Shown: piece after piece, positions 1 to 6,262 of the stretch
Numbering within the stretch: position 1 is the stretch's first letter
Layout: every line of letters begins with the position of its first letter
Source of the DNA: Fimbriimonadaceae bacterium
GTDB taxonomy: Bacteria > Armatimonadota > Fimbriimonadia > Fimbriimonadales > Fimbriimonadaceae
Length of the DNA: 64,000 nucleotides
NCBI GenBank assembly: GCA_019638775.1
Contig: JAHBTD010000004.1
Location: 235,740-299,739 of the forward strand
Direction of reading: 5' to 3'
Position numbers and translations under genes: made by a program
The notes under the pieces: generated by a model
Database searches by the model: none
Told to the model about the DNA's origin: nothing
Seen by the model: the letters and a program-made list of their open reading frames with translations, nothing else

Positions 1-326
1 TGAGCACGGTGGACGTCCTCACTGGCGCCGACAAAGATGGCAAGCTCGTCAACGATAAAGATCACCCCTGGGATGTCAAGAAGACGTTCAAGGTGAAGTT
101 TGCCGACGTCGAGAAGATGAAGCAGGAATGGAAGAAGTGGAAGGATAAGAAGTACAACCTTGCGAAGGCGAACTGTACGGACTTTGTGAAGGAGGTCTGC
201 AAGGCAGGTGGAGTTACCCTTCCAGACGGCAAGAGCAATTGGCCCGCACCTATGTCGGGAACGTCCTCTTCCAACCCCGGTGCGCTGGGTGAAGACCTCG
301 CCAAGGATGGTGGCACGAGGAAGTAA
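1..326 (+). CDS. C-terminal part of a papain-like Cys-peptidase domain protein (5' truncated)
   Basis: The frame is open to the left edge, so the first GTG at 9 is probably internal and only the last ~108 residues are seen. The visible part has a Lys-rich helix followed by KYNLAKANCTDFVKEVCKAG. An Asn-Cys-(S/T)-x-Phe-Val motif after a YNL turn is typical of the catalytic Cys in NlpC/P60-like and other papain-fold peptidases, including C-terminal toxin or peptidoglycan hydrolase domains. The partner His is not obvious in the visible part. The tail is Gly/Ser-rich. Family assignment is inference; it could equally be a catalytically dead relative or the tip of a larger polymorphic protein. A strong hairpin follows the stop codon. 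Confidence 0.5.
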   Translation, partial: STVDVLTGADKDGKLVNDKDHPWDVKKTFKVKFADVEKMKQEWKKWKDKKYNLAKANCTDFVKEVCKAGGVTLPDGKSNWPAPMSGTSSSNPGALGEDLAKDGGTRK

Positions 327-353
327 ATTCCACGCAAGCCATCAATCCACTAT

Positions 354-379
354 GCCTCCACCCTCCTTAGGGTGGAGGC
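354..379. repeat. GC-rich palindromic hairpin, possible terminator
   Basis: An 11-bp perfect inverted repeat (354-364 with 369-379, 4-nt loop CCTT) lies 27 bp after the preceding stop codon. It could end that transcript, but no T-run follows. It resembles the CCTCC/GGAGG palindromes near 13354 and 34145, so it may belong to a dispersed palindromic family. Confidence 0.6.
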
Positions 380-509
380 GAATCAGTTGGAGAGCAATGC
401 CCTGTCGTGCCTTCCCCAAAATCAATCTCATAATTCCGGAAACACTTTTGGACTGCCAGGGATTCCCCTCTCCGCATGAACGTTGTGTCAGCGCCATGCG
501 GAGGAAATG

Positions 510-1259
510 ATGAAAGGAAGTCTACGAATACTATCACTCGCATTAATTGCGTCGGCTGGCGTTGCCCAGGCGGCGGATTTTCAAATCACGATCACCAACG
601 TCGGTCCCCAACCCCTGAGCCCCTTCTACTTTGCCGCTGCCGATAACAGCTTCAATATCTTCAACGTCGGCGGGACGTCCTCGCTCGGCATCAAAGACAT
701 CGCCGAGACGGGAAATACAGCTGAGATGCTGAACATCACGAACGCGGCCGGCGGCGCGGTGGGGGCGTTCGGTGTGATCGGCATGTCCCCGCTGGGGCCT
801 GGCGACACCCGCATGATGAGCTTCTCGACCGACATGAGTCACGGGTTCTTCTCGTTTGCTACGATGCTTGGCAAGACCAACGATGGATTCCTTGGCGAGT
901 CGTTCAGTTCGATGGGGCTCTCGCTATTTAGCGGCTCGAATCCGGTGGGATTTGATCTGACAATCACCGGTGCACGAGCATGGGATGCGGGCACTGAGCT
1001 GAACACCCAGAACGCCGCCGACCTAGCCTTCCTTGGCGGTAACGGCAACCCGGCGGAGAACTCTGGCGACGACCACATTCGGGTTCACGCCGGTATCATC
1101 AATGGAGTAGGAGACAGCTGGGACCAGATGCCAGCATGGTCGCAGAATACCGATCTGCTACGTGTGCAGGTCACCCCCGTTCCAGAACCGGCAAGCATGG
1201 CAGTGCTCGGTTTGGGCGCTTTGGCGCTTATCCGTAAGAGGAGAAATCGTAAATCGTAA
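510..1259 (+). CDS. Spondin-domain protein with PEP-CTERM sorting signal
   Basis: Start chosen at the second of two tandem ATGs because GGAGG sits 5 bp upstream. The N-terminus is a signal peptide (MKGSLRILSLALIASAGVAQA, cleavage before ADF). The body matches bacterial spondin_N proteins: an FQITITNVGPQPLSP start, a SFATMLGKTNDGFLG segment, an acidic D-AGTELNT stretch and a GDD-H end. The C-terminus carries a PEP-CTERM signal, VPEPASMAVLGLGALALI, followed by a basic RKRRNRK tail. Such signals are processed by exosortases and send the protein to the cell surface or exopolysaccharide matrix; no exosortase is in this window. The gene lies 17 bp before an ECF sigma factor gene on the same strand, so the two may be co-transcribed. 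Confidence 0.88.
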   Translation: MKGSLRILSLALIASAGVAQAADFQITITNVGPQPLSPFYFAAADNSFNIFNVGGTSSLGIKDIAETGNTAEMLNITNAAGGAVGAFGVIGMSPLGPGDTRMMSFSTDMSHGFFSFATMLGKTNDGFLGESFSSMGLSLFSGSNPVGFDLTITGARAWDAGTELNTQNAADLAFLGGNGNPAENSGDDHIRVHAGIINGVGDSWDQMPAWSQNTDLLRVQVTPVPEPASMAVLGLGALALIRKRRNRKS

Positions 1260-1276
1260 AGGAAACCACGGTATCC

Positions 1277-1795
1277 ATGCCTCTCGGCATGAGCACACGT
1301 CCCAAATTTGAGGACGTGGCTCTTGCCGAGATGGCAGTCCTCTATCGAGTCGCTCGACGGCTGACGATGGATGATGTGTGGGCGGAGGACCTGGTCGGGC
1401 AAACTCTCCTGCAAGCGGCTAAAGGTTGGAGTGGATTCGACGGCCGCTACCCCCGAAGCTGGCTGATCCGAATTTTGCAGAATGTGTATCGAAAAGATCT
1501 CCGGCGAGCTTCTTCCCGTCCTGCGACAGTTCCCCTCGAAGACTATATCCCAGAGTCGTCCGACACTTGGGCAAGTGTGAATTGGAGGCTCGTAGGGGAG
1601 TTCATTCAGGAGGAGCTTGACAAGCTGCCTGACGAATACAAACTTGCTGTCACTCTTTGCGATGTTGAAGAAATGACTTATGATGAAGCTGCAGAAGCGC
1701 TTGGCGTACCGCAGGGAACGGTGAAGTCACGATTGTTCCGGGGCCGTCGACTCTTACGACAAAGGTTGGCTGTGATTCAGCCGGGTTTAGAATGA
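1277..1795 (+). CDS. ECF-type RNA polymerase sigma factor
   Basis: A 172-residue protein with sigma region 2 at about residues 12-75 (AVLYRVARRLTMDDVWAEDLVGQTLLQA, then WLIRILQNVYRKDLRR). Region 4 is at about 115-165 (LPDEYKLAVTLCDVEEMTYDEAAEALGVPQGTVKSRLFRGRRLL), with a clear helix-turn-helix. This is the usual ECF layout, in which the factor recruits RNA polymerase to a small regulon. A second in-frame ATG at 1289 (MSTRPK) is an equally possible start; neither has a strong ribosome site. The stop overlaps the next start as ATGA, so sigma and the following Cys/His protein are translationally coupled. The PEP-CTERM gene just upstream is a candidate target. Confidence 0.93.
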   Translation: MPLGMSTRPKFEDVALAEMAVLYRVARRLTMDDVWAEDLVGQTLLQAAKGWSGFDGRYPRSWLIRILQNVYRKDLRRASSRPATVPLEDYIPESSDTWASVNWRLVGEFIQEELDKLPDEYKLAVTLCDVEEMTYDEAAEALGVPQGTVKSRLFRGRRLLRQRLAVIQPGLE

Positions 1796-2055
1796 CCAAC
1801 ATCTTCCGCCGCAAACGGTCCGTCCACAAGCCCTGTCGGCATATGGAGGGCCTCCTTAATCGCACCGCTGACGGGACCTCCCGTGGCTTTGCGAAATGGT
1901 ATGCATTGGCCCACGCCGCGCGATGTCCGGGATGCCGGAAGTTCTTGGAGCACCTGGAAGAGATGATCGCCCAGTTGAAGAAGAATAAGGGTCCCGAAGC
2001 TAGCCCTGAGGCGCTGGATCGGTTGACGGCGTTGGTCAGAGAGAGTGGGGAATAG
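1792..2055 (+). CDS. Zinc-finger anti-sigma-like small protein
   Basis: An 87-residue cytoplasmic protein overlapping the sigma gene by ATGA. It holds HMEGLLNRTADG, then ALAHAARCPGCRKFLEHLE, the His...His-x3-Cys-x2-Cys pattern of anti-sigma zinc fingers (zf-HC2/ZAS-like). There is no membrane segment, so if it inhibits the partner sigma factor it does so as a soluble zinc-binding protein, perhaps redox-sensitive. The C-terminal half is a charged helix (KKNKGPEASPEALDRLTALV). Function is inferred from motif and coupling. Confidence 0.78.
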   Translation: MTNIFRRKRSVHKPCRHMEGLLNRTADGTSRGFAKWYALAHAARCPGCRKFLEHLEEMIAQLKKNKGPEASPEALDRLTALVRESGE

Positions 2056-2176
2056 GGTGACCCTATTCGTAATCAACGGGTGGGGCAGTTTTCTTGGCGG
2101 TGCGACATCACGAGGCATTGTCACGATCAAGCAACGCACGTCGCTACGGCTAACACTTCAATCTCAATCAACGCCT

Positions 2177-3073
2177 CTATTCATCCAAAAATATGACATC
2201 GTCAGCATCTAAATGCCACATCAATGTTAAAGACCGTAGACTTAACACATCTAGTTTTGCGCCACCCAATTGACGTCTGCGTATTACAAACCAATTTTTT
2301 GATAGTTTCATCTCGTCTATCGAAGAAACTACGCCAAATTCATGTAGTAAGTAATTATCGTTCTTCTTGAATACAAACAATCGAGTGCTGCCAGCGGAAT
2401 AATCGACTCTTCTTAAGCCGCGGATAATTACTGTCCTATCTGAATCAGTAACAATCCAAGGCCCTCGTTTTTCACCAATCATATGTTCACGGAAATCAGG
2501 TGATACTAGTCCTTCACCTACGGTCCCGACAAGATCGTGTTTCTTCACTAACGCCATCGGCAATGATTTATCTTTAACTCCCGTGGACGACGAGTTCCCA
2601 CCCATCCGTTCAGTCTTGCGCCATTGAACAGTTCCATCTCTCCGTACTTCCCCAGTTGATACGACAGCCTGCCTGGAAATCATAGAAACAGGTTCTTCGA
2701 TCTCGAACTCTGTATTGGATAGCCACTTCGGATTCTTTGCGGTCATTCTATATGAAATAGGTCCCTTTACAGCAAACGTTTTCGTGTTGAGAATCCATAA
2801 CTTATAATCATACATTTCATTTGCCCATACGAGAGCAGTACTAAAATCTGAATTTTCCCAGAGCGTTACTGACTTGAATACTTTTTCGCCCTTCAATCGG
2901 ACCTCATCTGGCTCTGGATTAATGGTCCATTTATCAGCATCGAACAGATTTTTTCTTACAAGAATACTTCCGTTTTTTTCTACTTTCGCAATGACAGCCG
3001 TATCTGCTTTTACAGTTGGAGATTTCTCATCTACTCGGCTACAAATAATTGTGCATATTACCAAGCTAATCAT
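2177..3073 (-). CDS. AT-rich orphan gene, putative exported beta-rich protein
   Basis: A 298-residue product I do not recognise. The N-terminus (MISLVICTIICSRVDEKS) is a short hydrophobic stretch that could be an inefficient signal or a lipoprotein-like Cys site. The rest is rich in beta-strand patterns and aromatic residues (LWENSDFSTALVWANEMYDYKLWIL, LRRVDYSAGSTRLFVFKKNDNYLLHEFGVV), suggesting repeated propeller-like blades, but no named family is evident. Base composition is much more AT-rich than neighbours, and codon use (many AAA, ATT, GAT) differs, suggesting horizontal acquisition. An in-frame reading frame ends at a TGA only 3 bases before this ATG, so the true N-terminus may have been lost to a nonsense change. 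Confidence 0.6.
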   Translation of the reverse strand: MISLVICTIICSRVDEKSPTVKADTAVIAKVEKNGSILVRKNLFDADKWTINPEPDEVRLKGEKVFKSVTLWENSDFSTALVWANEMYDYKLWILNTKTFAVKGPISYRMTAKNPKWLSNTEFEIEEPVSMISRQAVVSTGEVRRDGTVQWRKTERMGGNSSSTGVKDKSLPMALVKKHDLVGTVGEGLVSPDFREHMIGEKRGPWIVTDSDRTVIIRGLRRVDYSAGSTRLFVFKKNDNYLLHEFGVVSSIDEMKLSKNWFVIRRRQLGGAKLDVLSLRSLTLMWHLDADDVIFLDE

Positions 3074-3076
3074 AAC

Positions 3077-3175
3077 TCACCTCATACTCAAACCCACGTA
3101 TAAGTTGATCGTCGCGGCTGCAATAAACACGATCCCACGACATACTATCTTCTCGTTCACCACAGTTACCGCCAT
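3077..3175 (-). CDS. Small upstream reading frame or severed N-terminus
   Basis: A 32-codon frame with GGAGGT placed 4 bases before ATG. It encodes one hydrophobic stretch (IVFIAAATINLYVGLSM). It is in the same frame as the following 298-residue gene and is separated from it by TGA plus one codon. It may be a coupled leader peptide, or the 5' end of one longer gene interrupted by a stop. The frame is open upstream back to a TAG at 3239-3241. No homology was recognised. Confidence 0.35.
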   Translation of the reverse strand: MAVTVVNEKIVCRGIVFIAAATINLYVGLSMR

Positions 3176-3411
3176 CACACCTCCGATGCCTAAGAGTGCC
3201 AGTCCTTCTTCCCTTCGCTCCACTCCCGCTGCCAGAGCCTAAATCAACGGCAAGCCTCTCACGAACTCAGTATACGATGGCTCAAGCTAGCATTCAGCCT
3301 CACGATCACAGCGAGTGCGTCACCCAAGCAGGCAACGGGCAAGAGCTCGGGGACGGGACGCAATACTTCAGCGCGGAGTGTAGGTGTGGGAACACAGGCG
3401 GCCTAAAAAAC

Positions 3412-3439
3412 AAAAAAGCCGCCTCAAAGGCGGCTTTTT
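3412..3439. terminator. Bidirectional rho-independent terminator
   Basis: A-tract, GCCGCC stem, 5-nt loop, GGCGGC stem and T-tract (stem 3418-3423 with 3429-3434). It lies directly downstream of the minus-strand tRNA-Asn and can act in both directions. Confidence 0.88.
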
Positions 3440-3452
3440 GAACCGAAAACGA

Positions 3453-3528
3453 TGGCTGCCGCAATAGGACTCGAACCTATGACCCGCTGATTAACAGTCA
3501 GCTGCTCTACCAACTGAGCTATGCGGCA
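3453..3528 (-). tRNA. tRNA-Asn (GTT anticodon)
   Basis: A complete cloverleaf on the minus strand: acceptor stem TGCCGCA/TGCGGCA, D-arm AGCTCAGTTGGTAGAGC, anticodon arm CTGACTGTTAATCAG with anticodon GTT, T-arm with GGTTCGAGTCC, discriminator G and an encoded CCA end. It is 76 nt long. A promoter lies just upstream and a terminator just downstream, so it is probably its own transcription unit. Confidence 0.97.
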
Positions 3529-3540
3529 ACGCGAACGAAA

Positions 3541-3569
3541 GTTATACCTAATATTCTTGGACGCGGCAA
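3541..3569 (-). promoter_or_regulatory. Sigma-70-type promoter for tRNA-Asn
   Basis: On the minus strand, TTGCCG (3569-3564) and TATAAC (3546-3541) are separated by exactly 17 bp. The expected start is a few bases before the mature tRNA 5' end at 3528. Confidence 0.7.
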
Positions 3570-3597
3570 GGTCCCACATCAGGCAGAGAATGGGACC
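3570..3597 (-). terminator. Possible terminator hairpin after DUF4406 gene
   Basis: A 7-bp perfect inverted repeat GGTCCCA/TGGGACC with a 14-nt loop, about 105 bp after the minus-strand stop at 3703. It has no clear T-run. The rest of 3598-3702 holds nothing recognisable. Confidence 0.3.
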
Positions 3598-3702
3598 TCA
3601 GCCGAAATTTTGAACCGACCCGAGCTCTACCCAGCCCGAGGCAGTCTGAGGCAAGCCGCACATGAGCGCCCTAAGGCGGAGAAGCCGCAGAAATATAGCC
3701 CT

Positions 3703-4062
3703 TCAAGTGCAATCAGTCACCGACGGAACCTCCGATACAGACCCGAATACAGGCTTCCCCACGCTCCGAAACTTCTCCACCTCTTCATGGGCACCTTTTG
3801 AGGGGCCACCAATGCGCAGCACTGCATCACACCGCTCTGCCAGAGCCAACGAAACCGGCATCATGATCTCGTCGTAGCTGTCGCTTCCCACAGCTTCGAT
3901 CATCGGCAACGCCATGTTCACGCCGATGATCGGAACATGCCCGAGACGAAAGACAGCAACAGCTGCGTCGTTCATCGCGCGCAAATTTGCTGCACGCTCT
4001 TCGGCAGTTTTTGCCCCATGCCGATACGGCCCCGAGATCATGATCCACATCTTTCGTCTCAT
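3703..4062 (-). CDS. DUF4406 protein (nucleoside deoxyribosyltransferase-like fold)
   Basis: A 119-residue protein. The start is fixed by AGGAGG placed 4 bases before ATG at 4062; the same frame stays open far upstream, but that extension is antisense to glpX. The sequence opens with KMWIMISGPYRHG, followed by AANLRAMNDAAVAVFRLGHVPIIGVNMALP, then SLALAERCDAVLRIGGPSKGAHEEVEKFRSVGKPVF. This is the DUF4406 pattern, related to the nucleoside 2-deoxyribosyltransferase Rossmann-like fold: GP-x-R near the N-terminus, a central lid, and a DAVLRIGGPSKGA nucleotide-pocket-like motif. The reaction is not established for the family. It is divergent from glpX. Confidence 0.8.
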   Translation of the reverse strand: MRRKMWIMISGPYRHGAKTAEERAANLRAMNDAAVAVFRLGHVPIIGVNMALPMIEAVGSDSYDEIMMPVSLALAERCDAVLRIGGPSKGAHEEVEKFRSVGKPVFGSVSEVPSVTDCT

Positions 4063-4143
4063 CCTTCCTCCTGTGAGGATGGCGCAGGCGATGGGTTCAA
4101 GTAAACTCTTTCCTAAGTCCAACCGCGACAAAGGAGTCCATTC

Positions 4144-5100
4144 TTGGATCATAGTCTTTATCTTGATTTCGTCCGTGTCACCGAAAACGCCGCCCTTGGT
4201 TCTGCCCTTTGGGTAGGCAAAGGCGACCGCAACTCTGCCGACCAAGCTGCCTGCGAGGGCATGCGCAATACGATGAACCAGATCGAAATGTCTGGGACGA
4301 TCGTCATCGGTGAAGGCGAGCGCGACGAAGCGCCAATGCTCTTCATCGGTGAGGACGTCGGAACCGGCAAGGGTCCCCGCATCCAGATCGCCGTTGATCC
4401 GCTCGAAGGCACCAATCTGTGTGCGAACGGCACACCCAACGCCATCGCCGTCCTTGCGGCCTGCGTCGAAGGCGAAGGCCACCTCATGCACGCCCCCGAC
4501 TGCTATATGGAAAAGCTGGTCGTTGGTCCAGAGTGCGCCGGTGTGGTGGATATCACGCTTCCGCCAAGGGTGAATGCTCGGCTCATGGCCAAAGCGATGG
4601 GCAAAGATATCGACGAGCTCATCATCGGCATCCTCGACCGCCCACGGCATGAGGCCACCATTCGCGAGCTTCGCGAAGCGGGCTGTCGTGTCCACCTCGT
4701 CCCGGACGGCGACCTATCCGTCGCCATCGCCGCCCTCGACCCCGATTCGGGCGTCGACGGACTCATGGGAATCGGCGGTGCGCCTGAAGGCGTCATCACC
4801 GCCGCAGCGGTGCTGTGCGTTGGTGGAGAGATGCAGGCAAGACTTGTATTTACCAAAGAGGAGCAGCGTGAGCGCGCCGAGAAGATGGCCGGGGGAGACG
4901 TGACCCGTATCTTCAAAACTGAAGATCTCGCCTCAGGAAATGTCGTGTTCTGTGCGACAGGCGTGACTCCTGGCGACCTCCTTCGAGGTGTGCGCTACAA
5001 ACGCAGCGTAACGCTCACTGAGTCGATTGTAATGGTCTCGTCAGCCCGCACGATCCGTCGGATTGAGACCTCACACCTTGATCCTGATAATGAAGAGTAA
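4144..5100 (+). CDS. glpX: Fructose-1,6-bisphosphatase class II
   Basis: Hydrolyses fructose 1,6-bisphosphate to fructose 6-phosphate in gluconeogenesis, in the cytoplasm; related enzymes also act on sedoheptulose 1,7-bisphosphate. The 318-residue length is normal. Family motifs are intact: VTENAALGSALWVGKGDRN near the start, GEGERDEAPMLFIGEDVG, the metal-binding DPLEGTN, HLVPDGDLSVAIAA, and GIGGAPEGVITAAA. The start is TTG, supported by AAAGGAG 8-9 bases upstream and by the usual MD-x-x-L-x-L-x-x-VRVTE beginning of GlpX proteins. The gene stands alone, with the 81-bp upstream gap shared with the divergent DUF4406 gene. Confidence 0.96.
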   Translation: MDHSLYLDFVRVTENAALGSALWVGKGDRNSADQAACEGMRNTMNQIEMSGTIVIGEGERDEAPMLFIGEDVGTGKGPRIQIAVDPLEGTNLCANGTPNAIAVLAACVEGEGHLMHAPDCYMEKLVVGPECAGVVDITLPPRVNARLMAKAMGKDIDELIIGILDRPRHEATIRELREAGCRVHLVPDGDLSVAIAALDPDSGVDGLMGIGGAPEGVITAAAVLCVGGEMQARLVFTKEEQRERAEKMAGGDVTRIFKTEDLASGNVVFCATGVTPGDLLRGVRYKRSVTLTESIVMVSSARTIRRIETSHLDPDNEE

Positions 5101-5140
5101 TCAGAGATCGGATATCCGATTTCAGATATCTGATCTCACT

Positions 5141-5995
5141 CTAAGCCACATCCGACTTCTTATAGTCGCCGCTCATGATCTTGTCATAGGCTCCTGACAA
5201 GACCCAGCGCTCCAACTCCTGGGTGCGGTGAACCGGCATCGGATGCGTATAGGTCGAACTCATGAGGATAAAGATCAACACCTTACCGACCGCATCTAGA
5301 CCCGAAGCATCCTGATAAGCACGCGCCTGATCCATGAATGCGTCGCGATTTTCTTCATGGGAGAGTCGATTGGGACCAGCCGTAAGTCGAAGGTTGGCGT
5401 CGATGGACGTATCCAGCGATTGCGAAACCAATAGCCCGGCACGGTCTGCGCTGATCTCGGCCTGCCTCGACCATTCATAAAACGCCAGCATCAGTCCAAG
5501 GCTCGCCACGTCCCCCAGACCGAACGTACGCCGTCCAATTGCCTCCAGCAAGGGTATCAGCACCGCCGCGACAGATTTATAGAGCACATGGCCTGCCTTG
5601 ATATGTCCAAGTTCATGACCCATAAGATGATACAATTCCTCGTCACTAAGTGTCTCCACGATTGACGAACGCAGGGTTATGTACGGGCGCTCGACTCCGC
5701 CGGTAAGTGCATTGGGGAACGGGTTGCTCGTGATGTAAAGCTCGGGTTCGGGCATGTCCAAGACTTCGCAGGATTCGGCAAGGATGTCATAAAGCGTCTT
5801 GTACTGCGTCGGTCCACAACGGACCGACATCGACATGTTGTAGCAGTACATCCAGCGGTCAATCCCCAGCTCATAGAACTTCTGGATCACCTTAGGCAAA
5901 AGCGGTACTTTTTTCAGCGCCTCAAGGGCAATCCGGTCCGTATCGGCGATGAAAGCGTCAGCCGAGACTCCTTTCAGAATCGTGCGTTCAGACAT
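5141..5995 (-). CDS. M48-family zinc metallopeptidase
   Basis: A 284-residue peptidase. The zinc motif HELGH is at residues 127-131, and the downstream third ligand is Glu180 in QAEISADRAG, the M48 arrangement. Upstream, LYITSNPFPNALTGGVERPYI is the conserved substrate-strand region. Residues ~137-155 and ~158-175 are moderately hydrophobic, but the N-terminal membrane helices of HtpX are absent, so this is a soluble or peripheral M48 protein rather than HtpX itself. The C-terminal THPMPVHRTQEL matches the conserved H-P-x-x-x-x-R segment of the family. It is convergent with glpX. Confidence 0.9.
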   Translation of the reverse strand: MSERTILKGVSADAFIADTDRIALEALKKVPLLPKVIQKFYELGIDRWMYCYNMSMSVRCGPTQYKTLYDILAESCEVLDMPEPELYITSNPFPNALTGGVERPYITLRSSIVETLSDEELYHLMGHELGHIKAGHVLYKSVAAVLIPLLEAIGRRTFGLGDVASLGLMLAFYEWSRQAEISADRAGLLVSQSLDTSIDANLRLTAGPNRLSHEENRDAFMDQARAYQDASGLDAVGKVLIFILMSSTYTHPMPVHRTQELERWVLSGAYDKIMSGDYKKSDVA

Positions 5996-6138
5996 GGTTG
6001 CTTTAGGTTACGCCAGAATCATGCCCCCAGGTTGCAACTGCCTAGTGGCATGGTCCCAAAAATTTTCTCAAACTTTCCGGGAACAAGCTCAAATCAAGCC
6101 TCGTCAAACAGGGACACACATTGCATTGAAAGGAGAGT

Positions 6139-6179
6139 GTGCCCTGCCGATTAAAACCCTCTCGGCGGGGCACTTTTTT
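6139..6179 (+). terminator. Strong rho-independent terminator of a leader or small RNA
   Basis: An 11-bp stem GTGCCCTGCCG/CGGCGGGGCAC (one G:T pair) at 6139-6149 and 6163-6173 is followed by six T on the plus strand. No plus-strand gene ends upstream: the upstream gene is divergent, and the next plus-strand gene starts ~85 bp later. It therefore ends either a small RNA from 6000-6138 or an attenuated leader. Confidence 0.75.
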
Positions 6180-6262
6180 GTGTGTGAGCCTGCCATTTGA
6201 GTACCTGAATGTCTAGGACGTTCTGCGCAGTCAGCCCATCCAGGGCCGCCTATTCGCCTAAT

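Noticed and set aside
4063..4695. Long minus-strand extension of the DUF4406 reading frame
   Set aside because: It is antisense to glpX, has shadow composition, and the AGGAGG-supported ATG at 4062 explains the gene.
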